From Actinomadura citrea (GTDB lineage Bacteria; Actinomycetota; Actinomycetes; Streptosporangiales; Streptosporangiaceae): a stretch of 64,000 bases of DNA. The stretch is taken from NCBI RefSeq assembly GCF_013409045.1, contig NZ_JACCBT010000001.1, positions 3,286,001 through 3,350,000 of the forward strand, given 5' to 3'. This document shows, piece by piece, positions 54,763 to 64,000 of the stretch. The notes below the pieces were generated by a model that had not been told where the DNA came from, made no database searches, and saw only the letters and a program-made list of their open reading frames with translations. A program made the position numbers and the translations under genes. How positions within the stretch are numbered: the stretch's first letter is position 1; every line of letters begins with the position of its first letter.

Positions 54763-55542
54763 GTGCTCAAGCGCACTGCGGCTGCGGCGGTGCTGGCGCT
54801 CACCGTCCTGGCCGGCTGCGGCGACGCCGGCGGCGAGGGCTCCTCCGGGACGGGGAGGCCGGGCGACGGCACGACCCTGACGGTGTTCGCGGCGGCCTCG
54901 CTCACCGAGACGTTCACCGCGCTCGGGAGGACGTTCGAGGGCGCGCATCCCGGTGTGAGGGTCAGGTTCCAGTTCGGCGGCAGTTCGACGCTGGCGCAGC
55001 AGATCACGCAGGGCGCCCCGGCGGACGTGTTCGCGGCCGCGAGCCCTGCCACCATGAAGACGGTGACCGTCGCCGGGGGCGCGTCGGGGCGGCCGCGGGT
55101 GTTCACCCGCAACCGCCTGGTCATCGCCGTCCCGAAGGGGGACCCGGGCAAGGTCGCGAAGGTGGGCGACCTGGGCGGGCCGGGGCTGAAGGTCGTGCTG
55201 TGCGCGGTCCAGGTGCCGTGCGGCGCCGCGGCCGAGACGGCTCTGGCCGCGGCCGGGGTGGAGGTCGAGCCGGTGTCGCGGGAGAAGGACGTCAAGGCCG
55301 TCCTGACGAAGGTGGGGCTGGGGGAGGCCGACGCCGGGCTCGTCTACCGCACCGACGTGAAGGCCGCCGGCGGGAAGGTCACGGGCATCGAGTTCCCGGA
55401 GGCCGCGAAGGCGATCAACGACTATCCGATCGTCGAGGTGGCCAAGGCGCCGCACAGCGCGCTCGCCAAGGAGTTCATCCAGCTGGTGGTCGGTGAGGAG
55501 GGCAGGTCGGTGCTGAGCCGGGCGGGCTTCGAGGGTCCGTGA
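54763..55542 (+). CDS. modA: Molybdate-binding lipoprotein ModA
   Basis: The substrate-binding part of the molybdate ABC importer, 259 residues. A short signal peptide ends in the lipobox LAGCGD. The mature domain begins LTVFAAASLTETFTALG, then FQFGGSSTLAQQITQGAPADVFAAAS, the classic ModA ligand loops (Ser residues), and later VYRTDVKAAGGKV. It overlaps modB by 4 nt. Confidence 0.95.
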   Translation: MLKRTAAAAVLALTVLAGCGDAGGEGSSGTGRPGDGTTLTVFAAASLTETFTALGRTFEGAHPGVRVRFQFGGSSTLAQQITQGAPADVFAAASPATMKTVTVAGGASGRPRVFTRNRLVIAVPKGDPGKVAKVGDLGGPGLKVVLCAVQVPCGAAAETALAAAGVEVEPVSREKDVKAVLTKVGLGEADAGLVYRTDVKAAGGKVTGIEFPEAAKAINDYPIVEVAKAPHSALAKEFIQLVVGEEGRSVLSRAGFEGP

Positions 55543-56369
55543 CGCGACCGCGGCGAGCGTCCCGGGCGGCCCGGAAGGCGGACCGGCTGCCGGGCAGGCC
55601 GCCCTGGGCGCTGCTCGTGCCCGCGCTGCTCGGGCTCGCCTTCCTGGTGCTGCCGCTGCTCGGCCTGCTCGTCAGGGCGCCGTGGTCGACGCTCGGCACG
55701 CGCCTTCTGCAGGCACAGGTCCTGGAGGCGCTGAGGCTCTCGCTGTTCACCGCCACCCTCGCCACCGGCCTGTGCCTGCTGCTCGGCGTCCCGCTCGCCT
55801 GGACGCTCGCCCGGGTCCGCTTCCCCGGCGTCCGGCTCGTCCGGGCCCTGGTGACCGTGCCGCTGGTGCTGCCGCCGGTGGTCGGGGGCGTCGCGCTGCT
55901 GCTGGTGCTCGGACGCCGCGGGCTGGTCGGCGGGTGGCTGGACCGCGCCTTCGGCCTCACGTTCCCGTTCACCACCGCCGGCGTCGTGCTCGCCGAGGCG
56001 TTCGTGGCGATGCCGTTCCTGGTGATCAGCGTGGAGGGCGCGCTGCGCGCCGCCGACCTGCGCTACGAGGAGGCCGCCGCCACACTCGGCGCCGGCCGTT
56101 GGACGATCTTCCGGCGGGTCACGCTGCCGCTGGTCGCGCCGGGCGTCGCGGCCGGGGCGATCCTGTGCTGGGCGCGGGCGCTCGGCGAGTTCGGGGCGAC
56201 GATCACCTTCGCGGGCAACTTCCCCGGCCGGACGCAGACGATGCCGCTCGCGGTCTACCTGGCGCTGGAGACCGACCCGCAGGCGGCGATCGTGCTCAGC
56301 CTCGTGCTGCTCGCCGTCTCGGTCGCCGTCCTCGCCGCGCTCCGGGACCGGTGGGTGGGCGGGGCGTGA
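55539..56369 (+). CDS. modB: Molybdate ABC transporter permease ModB
   Basis: A 276-residue channel subunit with about six helices, beginning WALLVPALLGLAFLVLPLLGLL. The ATPase-contact loop is EEAAATLGAGRWTIFRRVTLPLVAPG (EAA motif) and the region RALGEFGATITFAGNFPGRTQTMPLAVY is diagnostic of ModB. The start GTG overlaps the modA stop; the end overlaps modC by 4 nt. Confidence 0.95.
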   Translation: MTRPRRASRAARKADRLPGRPPWALLVPALLGLAFLVLPLLGLLVRAPWSTLGTRLLQAQVLEALRLSLFTATLATGLCLLLGVPLAWTLARVRFPGVRLVRALVTVPLVLPPVVGGVALLLVLGRRGLVGGWLDRAFGLTFPFTTAGVVLAEAFVAMPFLVISVEGALRAADLRYEEAAATLGAGRWTIFRRVTLPLVAPGVAAGAILCWARALGEFGATITFAGNFPGRTQTMPLAVYLALETDPQAAIVLSLVLLAVSVAVLAALRDRWVGGA

Positions 56370-57463
56370 CGAGCGGAGGCGGGGAGGCGAGCCGAGCGGT
56401 CCGGGCGGAGGCGGGGGCCGGCCCCCGGGGGCTGGACGCGCGGCTCGTCGTCCGCCGCGCCGCGTTCGACCTCGATCTCGCGCTCACCGCCGGGCCCGGC
56501 GAGGTCGTGGCGCTGCTCGGCCCGAACGGCGCGGGCAAGAGCACCGCGCTGCGCGCGCTGGCCGGGCTCGTGCCGATGGCGGGCGGGCACGTGCGGGTGG
56601 ACGGCGCGGACCTGCGCCCGCTGGCGCCCGACCGCCGCGGCATCGGCATGGTCTTCCAGGAATACCTGCTGTTCCCGCACCTCACGGCGCTGGACAACGT
56701 CGCGTTCGGGCCGCGCTGCCAGGGCGCCGGGCGCCGCGCCGCCCGGCGGATCGCCGCGGGCTGGCTGGAGCGGGTGGGGCTCGCCGATCACGCGTCCGCG
56801 CGTCCGCGGGTCCTGTCGGGCGGGCAGGCGCAGCGGGTGGCCCTCGCCCGCGCGCTGGCCGTCGACCCGCGCCTGCTGCTGCTGGACGAGCCGCTCGCGG
56901 CGCTCGACGCGCACACCCGGCTGGAGATCAGGGCCGCGCTGCGCCGCCACCTCGCCGGGTTCGAGGGCGCCGCCGTGCTCGTCACGCACGACCCGCTGGA
57001 CGCCATGGTGCTCGCCGACCGCCTCGTCGTCGTCGAGGGCGGCAGGCTCGTCCAGCAGGGGACACCGGCCGACGTCGCGCGCCGCCCCCGCACCGACTAC
57101 GTCGCGCGCCTGGTCGGGCTGAACCTGTACCGGGGCAGGGCCGAGGCGGGCACGGTGGTGCTGGGCGGCGGCGCAACCCTCGACACTGTCGACTCACTCG
57201 AAGGTGAGGTGTTTCTCGCCTTCGCGCCGTCCTCGGTGGCGCTCTACCGGACCCGTCCCGACGGCAGCCCGCGCAACCTCTGGCGCACCCGTGTCGGCGC
57301 GATCGAACGGCAGGGGGACCGCGTCCGGGTGCGGCTGTCGGGCCCGCCTTTCGACGCCGTTGCGGACGTCACTCAGGCGGCGGTCGCGGAGCTCCAATTG
57401 TCGGAGGGCAGCCCCATATGGGCGGCGGTCAAGGCCACCGAGACCCACGTTTACCCTGCTTGA
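56366..57463 (+). CDS. modC: Molybdate ABC transporter ATPase ModC
   Basis: The 365-residue ATPase has Walker A GPNGAGKST, Q-loop FQEYLLFPHLTA, signature LSGGQAQRVALARAL, Walker B LLLLDEPLAALD, switch His in VTHDPLDAM, and a C-terminal TOBE-like segment (EVFLAFAPSSVALYRTRPDGSPRN, VRVRLSGPPFDAVADVT) that may sense molybdate. GTG 56366 overlaps modB. The first ~30 residues are a low-complexity extension. Confidence 0.93.
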   Translation: MTSGGGEASRAVRAEAGAGPRGLDARLVVRRAAFDLDLALTAGPGEVVALLGPNGAGKSTALRALAGLVPMAGGHVRVDGADLRPLAPDRRGIGMVFQEYLLFPHLTALDNVAFGPRCQGAGRRAARRIAAGWLERVGLADHASARPRVLSGGQAQRVALARALAVDPRLLLLDEPLAALDAHTRLEIRAALRRHLAGFEGAAVLVTHDPLDAMVLADRLVVVEGGRLVQQGTPADVARRPRTDYVARLVGLNLYRGRAEAGTVVLGGGATLDTVDSLEGEVFLAFAPSSVALYRTRPDGSPRNLWRTRVGAIERQGDRVRVRLSGPPFDAVADVTQAAVAELQLSEGSPIWAAVKATETHVYPA

Positions 57464-57534
57464 ACGCCCCCGCGCCGTCCGGTGAGCGCGTGCGGCCGGT
57501 CGGCGGCACCTCCAGTGATATCCCTCACAAAATC

Positions 57535-57576
57535 GGGCATCATGCCCCAAAAGCGGACGGGATTGGTCCAGACCAA
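57535..57576. promoter_or_regulatory. Two palindromes upstream of pckG, one DasR/GntR-like
   Basis: TTGGTCCAGACCAA (57563-57576) is a perfect palindrome matching the TGGTC-N2-GACCA core bound by GntR/HutC-type regulators such as DasR. GGGCATCATGCCC (57535-57547) is a second perfect palindrome 15 nt upstream. Both lie in the AT-richer 177-bp region before pckG, about 65-105 nt from its start. Confidence 0.65.
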
Positions 57577-57640
57577 ATGGCAAAAACGACGGGTCTTGTT
57601 CATCATGCAAACATCCTGCGAACAGCTGAAGGAGACGCCC

Positions 57641-59458
57641 GTGTCCAACCAGGTCCCCGGCCTCGACCAGGCCCCTACCGGCCACACCGAACTGATTGAG
57701 TGGGTACGCGGGATCGCCGAGCTGGCCGGACCCGACCGGGTCGAGTGGTGTGACGGCTCGGAGGAGGAGTGGGAGCGGCTCACCGGCCTTCTCGTCGAGC
57801 AGGGCACCCTGACGCGGCTCGACCCGGCCAAACGGCCCAACAGCTTCCACGCCGCCTCCGACCCCACCGACGTCGCCCGCGTCGAGGACCGGACGTTCAT
57901 CTGCTCCGAGAAGCAGGAGGACGCCGGTCCCACCAACAACTGGATCGCGCCCGCCGAGATGCGGGAGACCCTGGGCGGCCTCTTCGAGGGCTGTATGAAG
58001 GGCCGCACCATGTACGTGGTGCCGTTCTGCATGGGCCCGCTCGGCGGCACCATCTCCCAGCTCGGCGTGGAGATCACCGACTCGGCCTACGTCGCCGTGT
58101 CCATGCGGATCATGACGCGGATGGGCGAGGGCGCGTTGCGTCTCATCGAGGAGCGCGGGTCGTTCGTCAGGGCCGTCCACTCCGTCGGCGCCCCCCTGGA
58201 GCCGGGCCAGGAGGACGTCGCGTGGCCGTGCAACTCCACCAAGTACATCACGCACTTCCCCGAGACCCGGGAGATCTGGTCCTACGGGTCCGGGTACGGC
58301 GGCAACGCGCTGCTCGGCAAGAAGTGCTACGCGCTGCGCATCGCCTCGACCATGGCCCGCGACGAGGGCTGGATGGCCGAGCACATGCTCGTGCTGAAGC
58401 TGACGCCGCCCACCGGTGAGACCCGCTACGTCGCGGCCGCGTTCCCCTCGGCGTGCGGCAAGACCAACCTCGCCATGCTGGAGCCGACCATCCCCGGATG
58501 GAAGGTCGAGACGATCGGCGACGACATCGCCTGGATGCGCTTCGGTGACGACGGCCGCCTCTACGCCATCAACCCCGAGGCCGGCTTCTTCGGCGTCGCG
58601 CCCGGCACCGGCGAGAGCACCAACGCCAACGCGGTCAGGACGCTGTGGGGCAACAGCATCTTCACGAACGTGGCCCTCACCGACGACGGCGACGTGTGGT
58701 GGGAGGGCCTCACCGACGAGCCGCCCGCGCACCTGACCGACTGGAAGGGCAACGACTGGACGCCGGACTCCACGAGCCCGGCCGCCCACCCGAACGCCCG
58801 CTTCACCACCCCGGCCGGGCAGTGCCCGATCATCGCCGACGAGTGGGAGGACCCGAAGGGCGTCCCGATCTCGGCGATCCTGTTCGGCGGCCGCCGCGCC
58901 TCCGCCGTCCCGCTCGTCACCGAGTCGTTCGACTGGCAGCAGGGCGTGTTCCTCGGCGCCAACGTCGCGTCCGAGAAGACCGCCGCCGCCGAGGGCGCCG
59001 TCGGCGAGCTGCGCCGCGACCCGTTCGCGATGCTGCCGTTCTGCGGCTACAACATGGGCGACTACTTCGGCCACTGGCTGGAGATCGGCAAGGCGACGGA
59101 CCCGGAGAAGCTCCCGCGGATCTACTACGTCAACTGGTTCCGCAAGAACGCCGACGGCGCGTTCATCTGGCCCGGCTTCGGCGAGAACAGCCGCGTCCTG
59201 AAGTGGATCGTCGAGCGACTCAACGGCAAGGCCGACGCGGTCAAGTCCCCGATCGGGCACCTGCCGACCAGGGAGGCGCTCGACACCGAGGGCCTCGACC
59301 TGGACGACGCCGACCTGGAGACGCTGCTGTCGGTCGACACCGAGGTGTGGAAGCAGGAGGCCGCCCTCGTGCCGGAGTTCTTCGAGAAGTTCGGTGACCA
59401 CACGCCGAAGGCGCTGTGGGACGAGTACCACGACCTGGTGCGCCGCCTGGAGAACTGA
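57641..59458 (+). CDS. pckG: Phosphoenolpyruvate carboxykinase (GTP)
   Basis: Converts oxaloacetate to PEP and CO2 with GTP, the entry to gluconeogenesis. The 605-residue protein is of the GTP class: [15 protein letters not shown], the mobile active-site P-loop [13 protein letters not shown] with its essential Cys, [13 protein letters not shown] metal site and [17 protein letters not shown] 57641 has AAGGAG upstream and yields the normal N-terminus; earlier in-frame ATGs lie in the promoter region. A 16-bp terminator follows. Confidence 0.97.
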   Translation: MSNQVPGLDQAPTGHTELIEWVRGIAELAGPDRVEWCDGSEEEWERLTGLLVEQGTLTRLDPAKRPNSFHAASDPTDVARVEDRTFICSEKQEDAGPTNNWIAPAEMRETLGGLFEGCMKGRTMYVVPFCMGPLGGTISQLGVEITDSAYVAVSMRIMTRMGEGALRLIEERGSFVRAVHSVGAPLEPGQEDVAWPCNSTKYITHFPETREIWSYGSGYGGNALLGKKCYALRIASTMARDEGWMAEHMLVLKLTPPTGETRYVAAAFPSACGKTNLAMLEPTIPGWKVETIGDDIAWMRFGDDGRLYAINPEAGFFGVAPGTGESTNANAVRTLWGNSIFTNVALTDDGDVWWEGLTDEPPAHLTDWKGNDWTPDSTSPAAHPNARFTTPAGQCPIIADEWEDPKGVPISAILFGGRRASAVPLVTESFDWQQGVFLGANVASEKTAAAEGAVGELRRDPFAMLPFCGYNMGDYFGHWLEIGKATDPEKLPRIYYVNWFRKNADGAFIWPGFGENSRVLKWIVERLNGKADAVKSPIGHLPTREALDTEGLDLDDADLETLLSVDTEVWKQEAALVPEFFEKFGDHTPKALWDEYHDLVRRLEN

Positions 59459-59494
59459 CACGCGGGCGGCGCCGGGCCACCGGCCGGACCCGCG

Positions 59495-59530
59495 GGCCGG
59501 TCGCGAACTTTGCGAAGTTCGCGACCGGCC
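59495..59530 (+). terminator. Rho-independent terminator after pckG
   Basis: GGCCGGTCGCGAACTT (59495-59510) pairs perfectly with AAGTTCGCGACCGGCC (59515-59530), 16 bp with a TGCG tetraloop, followed by TTTG. The most convincing terminator in the window. Confidence 0.93.
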
Positions 59531-59592
59531 TTTGCCTTCCCCACGGGGAACACGGGACAACACTGGAGGAGTCCCCGTCCCGGGAGGCCGGC

Positions 59593-60168
59593 ATGTTCGA
59601 TCTGATGACTCGCCACTGGTGGGTGCTCGCGTTGCGCGGCACGTTCGCGATCATTTTCGGCATCGTCGCCTGGGTGTGGCCGGGCATCACCGTCTGGGCG
59701 CTGGTGGTCCTGTTCGGTGCGTACGCACTGGTGGACGGGGTGTTCGCGGTGGCGCAGGCGATCCGCGGCACGTCCGGAGGGCCGCGCGGCCTGCTGGCCC
59801 TGTCGGGGGCCGCGGGGATCGCGCTCGGCATCGCGGCGCTGGTGTGGCCCGGAATCACCGCGTTCGTCCTGCTGATACTGATCGCCGCCTGGGCGGTCGC
59901 CACCGGCGTGCTGGAGATCGGCGTCGCGCTCGCGATGCGCAAGGAGCTGAAGGGCGAGTGGGCGTACGTGCTCACCGGCGCCGTCTCTCTGATCTTCGGG
60001 ATCATGCTGTTCGCCTGGCCCGTCTCCGGCGCGATCGCCATCGTCTGGCTGATCGGGCTGCTGGCCATCCTGACCGGCGCCGCCATGGTCGGCGCGGCGT
60101 TCCGGCTGCGCCGGCTCGGCCAGGCCGCCGAGCGTGCGGGCGGGACGAGCCCCGCTCCCCACTACTGA
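59593..60168 (+). CDS. DUF308/HdeD-family membrane protein
   Basis: A 191-residue protein of six short helices in three repeated hairpins (WWVLALRGTFAIIFGIVAWVWPGITVW, LLALSGAAGIALGIAALVWPGITAF, WAYVLTGAVSLIFGIMLFAWPVSGA; repeated core FGI...WP). The repeat with WPG turns defines the family. HdeD is acid-stress linked in E. coli; the actinomycete role is unknown. ATG 59593 is the start nearest the first helix, with CGGGAGG upstream. Confidence 0.88.
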   Translation: MFDLMTRHWWVLALRGTFAIIFGIVAWVWPGITVWALVVLFGAYALVDGVFAVAQAIRGTSGGPRGLLALSGAAGIALGIAALVWPGITAFVLLILIAAWAVATGVLEIGVALAMRKELKGEWAYVLTGAVSLIFGIMLFAWPVSGAIAIVWLIGLLAILTGAAMVGAAFRLRRLGQAAERAGGTSPAPHY

Positions 60169-60196
60169 CCCGGCCCCCGGGCCGTGCCGGGCCCAA

Positions 60197-60214
60197 CCTC
60201 AAGCACGGTTGAGG
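60197..60214. promoter_or_regulatory. SoxR box
   Basis: CCTCAAGCACGGTTGAGG carries the CCTCAA/TTGAGG inverted repeat with 6-nt spacing that is the established SoxR binding site. It lies 20 nt before the soxR start, so it should mediate autoregulation. Confidence 0.85.
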
Positions 60215-60233
60215 AACGCATAGGATCCGGTGC

Positions 60234-60788
60234 ATGACGCGGCTGGAGCACCGGGTGCACGAACTGACCGTCGGGCAGCTCGCCGAGCGGAGCGGCGTGG
60301 CCGTCTCGGCGCTGCACTTCTACGAGTCCAAGGGGCTGATCAGGAGCCGCCGCACGGCAGGCAACCAGCGGCGGTTCGGCCGGGACACGCTCCGCCGGGT
60401 CTCGTTCATCAAGGTCTCGCAGCGCGTCGGGATCCCGCTCGGCGACATCCGCGACGCGCTCGCCACCCTCCCCGAGGAGCGCACCCCCACGGTGGCGGAC
60501 TGGGCGCGCCTGTCGGAGACGTGGCGCAGCGACCTCGACACGCGCATCCGGCAGCTCGAACGGCTGCGCGACGACCTCACCGACTGCATCGGCTGCGGCT
60601 GCCTGTCGATCAGCAAGTGCGCGCTCGCCAACCCCTACGACCGGCTCGGGGACGAGGGACCGGGACCACGCCGGCTGCTCGTGCCGGCCGGCGCCGGAGG
60701 GCCCGTGTCCCGCCCGGCGGACGGGACGCGGGCCTTCGAGGCGGACGGCTGCGCGCGCGTCTGCGATCCGGAGAGCGGCTCCGCCTAG
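60234..60788 (+). CDS. soxR: Redox-sensing regulator SoxR
   Basis: A MerR-family activator with a [2Fe-2S] cluster that responds to redox-cycling compounds. The 184-residue protein has the winged [29 protein letters not shown], a dimerisation helix, and the four cluster ligands C118, C121, C123 and C129 in the exact SoxR spacing. It carries a ~45-residue C-terminal extension beyond the usual end, with two further Cys ([11 protein letters not shown]). Actinomycete SoxR responds to endogenous redox-active antibiotics. A SoxR box precedes it. Confidence 0.94.
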   Translation: MTRLEHRVHELTVGQLAERSGVAVSALHFYESKGLIRSRRTAGNQRRFGRDTLRRVSFIKVSQRVGIPLGDIRDALATLPEERTPTVADWARLSETWRSDLDTRIRQLERLRDDLTDCIGCGCLSISKCALANPYDRLGDEGPGPRRLLVPAGAGGPVSRPADGTRAFEADGCARVCDPESGSA

Positions 60789-63178
60789 CGGCGGCGGAGG
60801 TCGCGCCCGTGCGGGTCGATGCGCCGCGGGGCCGGCTCCCGCCCCGGCGGCTGCGTCACCGCCGGGCGCACCGGGATCTGCTCGATCGGCAGCTCGACGG
60901 GCTCGTCGGCGAGGGTGAACCGCTCGCCGTGGTGCCAGAGCGTGAGGCCCCGGCCGTCCAGCAGCTCGTAGCGGGCCGCCTCACCGGTCACGCTGACCTT
61001 GATCCGGTTGCCCCGGTACCGCATCCGGAACGCCAGCCGGCTGATCCCGCCGGGCAGCCGCGGCGCGAAGCGCAGCGTGCCCTTCCCCGCCCGCATCCCG
61101 CCGAACCCGGCGACGAGCCCGCTCCACGCGCCCGCCATCGAGGCGATGTGCAGCCCGTCGCGAGTGTTGTGGTTCAGGTCGTGCAGGTCCATCAGCGCGG
61201 TCTCGCCGAGGTAGTCGTGCGCCAGCTCCAGCTGACCGACCTCGGCGGCGACGACCGCCTGCGTCTGCGCCGACAGCGAGGAGTCACGGACGGTCAGCCC
61301 CTCGTAGTAGGCGAAGTCGCGCTCCTTCTGCTCGTCGGTGAACGCGTCCCCGCACAGGTGCAGGGCGAGCACCAGGTCCGCCTGCTTGACCACCTGCTTG
61401 CGGTAGAGGTCGAAGTAGGGGTAGTTCAGCAGCAGGGGATAGTGGTCGGGTTTGGTCGCCGGGAAGTCCCAGCGGGCGTGGTTGGTGAAGCTCTCGCTCT
61501 GCGGATGGACTCCGAGCCGCTCGTCGTAGGGGATGAGCATCGCCGCCGCCGCGTCCCGCCACGACGCCGCCTCCTCGGCGTTCACACCGAGCCGGTCGGC
61601 CACGTCCGGGTGGCGCATCGCCGTCTCGGCCGCCTCCTGGAGGTTCCGGCGCGCCATCAGGTTGGTGTAGACGTTGTTGTCCACCACCGCGCTGTACTCG
61701 TCGGGGCCGGTGACGCCGTCGATGCGGAACACCCCGCCCACGTCGTGGTGGCCGAGGCTCCGCCACAGCCGCGCCGTCTGGACCAGGATGTCCAGGCCGA
61801 TCTCCCGCTCGAACTGCTCGTCCTGCGTGGCGTCCACGTACCGGACGACGGCGTCGGAGATGTCGGCGTTGATGTGGAACGCGGCGGTGCCGGCGGGCCA
61901 GTAGCCCGAGCATTCATGCCCGCGGATCGTCCGCCACGGGAACGTCGCGCCCTCCAGGCCGAGCTGGTTGGCACGGTCCCGGGCGAGGGGCAGCGTCATG
62001 TGCCGCCAGCCGAGGGCGTCCGCCGCGGCGCCGGGGGAGGTGTAGGTGAGGACCGGCAGCACGAACGTCTCGGTGTCCCAGAACGTGTGCCCGTCGTAGC
62101 CCGGCCCCGTCAGCCCCTTGGCCGGGATCATGCGGCGCTCCGCGCGGGCGCCGGCCTGCAGGACGTGGAACAACCCGAACCTGACCGCCTGCTGGATCTC
62201 GGCGTCGCCGTCGACCTCGACGTCCGCGCCCTCCCAGAAGTCGTCCAGGTACTCGCGCTGCTCGTCCAGCAGGCCCTGCCAGCCGGTCTGCCGCGCGCCC
62301 GCCAACGCCCCGACCACCTGGTCGTGCAGCGCGGGACGCGACCGCCGGCTCGACCAGCCGTAGGAGATGTACTTGACGATGCGCAGCCGCTGCCCCGGCT
62401 CCAGGCGCGTCGCGACCGTCAGCCGCCCCACGTCCTTGGAGCTCTCGGTGTCGATCGCCATCGACTCCGGGCCCTCGATGTCGTGCGACATCCCGGCGGC
62501 CATCCGCAGGCCGCTCTGCCGCGTCCGGTGCAGCAGCAGCACCTTGGTGCCGTTGGCGACGTGCTCCTCGCCGACGAGGGGGCTGCTCAGGATCGCCGAG
62601 GCGCGCGGGTCCTTGGCGCCGCCGGGCAGCGCCTCGTTGGCCACCAGCTCCGACTGGGCGACCACCCGGACCGCCTCGTCCACCGGCTCGACCTCGTAGC
62701 AGATCGCCGCGACGGCCCGCTGGGTCAGCGACACCATCCGGACCGAGGTCACCTTGATCGTCCGGTCGGCCGGGGAGGTCCACTCCAGGCTCCGGGTGAG
62801 CGTCCCGGCGCGCATGTCGAGGATCCGCTCGTGGTGGTGCAGGCGGCCGTAGCGCACATCGAGCGGCTCGTCGTCGACGAGCAGCCGGATCACCTTGCCG
62901 TTGGTGACGTTGATGACCGTCTGGCCCATCTCGGGGTAGCCGTAGGCGGTCTCGGCGTGCGGCAGGGGACGCTGCTCGTAGAAGGAGTTCAGGTAGGTGC
63001 CGGGGAGCCCGTGCGGTTCGCCCTCGTCGAGGTTGCCGCGCATGCCGACGTGCCCGTTGGAGAGGGAGAACACCGACTCGGTCTGGGCCAGCCGGTCCAG
63101 CCGCAGCTCCGGCTCCCGCACGCACCACGGCTCGACCGAGAACACGGGCCGGTCGCTCTGGCCTTCGCGCTCGCTCAC
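60785..63178 (-). CDS. Glycoside hydrolase family 65 phosphorylase or hydrolase
   Basis: A 797-residue GH65 protein. It begins with a beta-sandwich domain ([24 protein letters not shown], core SNGHVGMRG), then an (alpha/alpha)6 barrel with [10 protein letters not shown] and the general acid E494 in [20 protein letters not shown], then KQADLVLAL, a phosphate-site region in phosphorylases. It would split maltose, trehalose, kojibiose or nigerose to beta-glucose 1-phosphate and glucose; specificity is not readable. It overlaps the beta-phosphoglucomutase gene by 4 nt, which favours a phosphorylase. Confidence 0.93.
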   Translation of the reverse strand: MSEREGQSDRPVFSVEPWCVREPELRLDRLAQTESVFSLSNGHVGMRGNLDEGEPHGLPGTYLNSFYEQRPLPHAETAYGYPEMGQTVINVTNGKVIRLLVDDEPLDVRYGRLHHHERILDMRAGTLTRSLEWTSPADRTIKVTSVRMVSLTQRAVAAICYEVEPVDEAVRVVAQSELVANEALPGGAKDPRASAILSSPLVGEEHVANGTKVLLLHRTRQSGLRMAAGMSHDIEGPESMAIDTESSKDVGRLTVATRLEPGQRLRIVKYISYGWSSRRSRPALHDQVVGALAGARQTGWQGLLDEQREYLDDFWEGADVEVDGDAEIQQAVRFGLFHVLQAGARAERRMIPAKGLTGPGYDGHTFWDTETFVLPVLTYTSPGAAADALGWRHMTLPLARDRANQLGLEGATFPWRTIRGHECSGYWPAGTAAFHINADISDAVVRYVDATQDEQFEREIGLDILVQTARLWRSLGHHDVGGVFRIDGVTGPDEYSAVVDNNVYTNLMARRNLQEAAETAMRHPDVADRLGVNAEEAASWRDAAAAMLIPYDERLGVHPQSESFTNHARWDFPATKPDHYPLLLNYPYFDLYRKQVVKQADLVLALHLCGDAFTDEQKERDFAYYEGLTVRDSSLSAQTQAVVAAEVGQLELAHDYLGETALMDLHDLNHNTRDGLHIASMAGAWSGLVAGFGGMRAGKGTLRFAPRLPGGISRLAFRMRYRGNRIKVSVTGEAARYELLDGRGLTLWHHGERFTLADEPVELPIEQIPVRPAVTQPPGREPAPRRIDPHGRDLRRR

Positions 63179-63924
63179 GGTGCCTCCAGCAGCTCGGACA
63201 GGTCGTCGACCACGATGTCGGCGCCGTGCTCGGCGAGCGCCTTGGCGTGCTCGTCGCCGACCCGGTTGACGCCGACGACGTAGGCGAACTCTCCGGCACG
63301 CCCCGCCTGGACGCCGGCGAGCGCGTCCTCGAAGACCACCGCCTCGTCCGCCGTGACGCCCAGCTCCGCGGCCCCGGCGAGGAACGTGTCGGGGGCGGGC
63401 TTGCCGGGCAGGTTCCGCTCCGCCGCGACGACGCCGTCCACGCGCGCGTCGAACAGGTCGGTGATGCCGGCCGTCCGCAGGACCTGGACGGTGTTGGCGC
63501 TGGAGGAGACCACGGCCGTCTTCAGCCCGGCCTCGCGCGCCTTGCGGACGTAGTCGATCGACCCGTCGAACGTCTCGACGCCCTTCTCCTCGATGAGCTT
63601 CAGGACGAGCGTGTTCTTGCGGTTCCCGAGACCCCTGATGGTCTCGTTCTCGGGCGGGTCGTCCGGATCGCCCTCGGGCAGGGAGATACCGCGCGACTCC
63701 AGGAACGAGCGCGTCCCGTCCTCGCGTCTCTTGCCGTCGACGTACCGTCCGTAGTCGCGCACGGGGTCGAACTCGGTGAACGTCTCACCGGTCCGCTCCG
63801 CCCGCTCGCGCAGGTAGCCGTCGAACATCTCCTTCCACGCCGCCGCGTGCACGGCCGCGGTCCGGGTCAGCACCCCGTCGAGATCGAAGAGACACGCGGC
63901 CGCCTCGTCCGGCAGTCCCAGCAT
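63175..63924 (-). CDS. Beta-phosphoglucomutase-type HAD enzyme
   Basis: A 249-residue HAD superfamily protein. The catalytic motif is [16 protein letters not shown] (nucleophile Asp and general acid Asp two residues later), then a helical cap, VVSSSANT (motif II), GKPAPDTFL with Lys, and [18 protein letters not shown] (acidic motif). The DxDGVLT, SSSAN and EDALAGVQA pattern is that of beta-phosphoglucomutase, which turns beta-glucose 1-phosphate into glucose 6-phosphate. First gene of the pair with GH65; its promoter lies between 63925 and the window end. Confidence 0.9.
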   Translation of the reverse strand: MLGLPDEAAACLFDLDGVLTRTAAVHAAAWKEMFDGYLRERAERTGETFTEFDPVRDYGRYVDGKRREDGTRSFLESRGISLPEGDPDDPPENETIRGLGNRKNTLVLKLIEEKGVETFDGSIDYVRKAREAGLKTAVVSSSANTVQVLRTAGITDLFDARVDGVVAAERNLPGKPAPDTFLAGAAELGVTADEAVVFEDALAGVQAGRAGEFAYVVGVNRVGDEHAKALAEHGADIVVDDLSELLEAP

Positions 63925-64000
63925 CGCACCCCCTGGTAGATGGCACCATCGAAAGTGGTCCTCAACGCGCGACCCGTTCCCGCGCCGAGCGCGGGCATGC

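Overview
The window is about 64 kb of very GC-rich DNA. GTG starts are common, one TTG start is used, and many genes overlap by 4 nt. The conserved run pyrG-NUDIX-xerD-parA-scpA-scpB-rluB-aroH-tyrA-cmk-der together with uvrB, coaE, a GTP-type pckG and ectABCD points to an actinomycete chromosome. An Actinomadura/Streptosporangiales-like host is my guess from style only; no rRNA or marker comparison was possible. I see no rRNA, tRNA, CRISPR array, transposase or prophage.

Layout. 1-2 kb: a truncated endonuclease/exonuclease/phosphatase-family protein, a GNAT acetyltransferase with a small coupled leader ORF, and coaE. 2-13.4 kb: the accessory high point. A 1949-residue protein runs TIR, then a calcineurin-like phosphoesterase fold that has lost its metal ligands, a NACHT NTPase, pentapeptide repeats and about 15 WD40 repeats. 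It is followed by an ArsB/SLC13-type permease, a three-gene unit (two-TM protein, cupin-like protein, IMPase-family phosphatase) and an orphan histidine kinase. 13.5-26 kb: uvrB, then small adaptive genes: GNATs, an SGNH esterase, a CapA-like protein, a divergent TetR/methyltransferase pair with a double operator, a PPOX-fold protein, an arsR/arsN-like pair, and a large membrane protein with a periplasmic-binding-like domain. 26-29 kb: nitronate monooxygenase-like, DUF35 and Cys-less thiolase genes that share a palindromic operator.

29-35.6 kb: a complete ectoine locus, ectABCD for synthesis and hydroxylation followed by ehuBCDA for uptake, with a hairpin between the two halves. 36-39.8 kb: proline iminopeptidase, a coiled-coil protein containing a nearly exact tandem duplication, and a repeat-rich pyrG leader. 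39.8-51 kb: core functions (CTP synthesis, recombination, segregation and condensin, rRNA modification, aromatic amino acids, CMP kinase, ribosome-assembly GTPase). 51-64 kb: small membrane proteins, a deoxyribosyltransferase-NUDIX fusion, an esterase, a HTH-TOBE regulator with modABC, pckG behind a GntR/DasR-type operator and a strong terminator, a DUF308 protein, soxR with its own SoxR box, and a GH65 phosphorylase with its beta-phosphoglucomutase.

How the parts relate. ect/ehu couples osmolyte synthesis to re-uptake. GH65 plus the HAD enzyme would split an alpha-glucoside and feed glucose 6-phosphate. modABC supplies molybdate. The best candidate for an undescribed system is the TIR/dead-phosphoesterase/NACHT/WD40 protein. 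The nearby three-gene membrane/cupin/phosphatase unit is a second candidate. All identifications come from reading sequence and motifs by eye; no searches were run.
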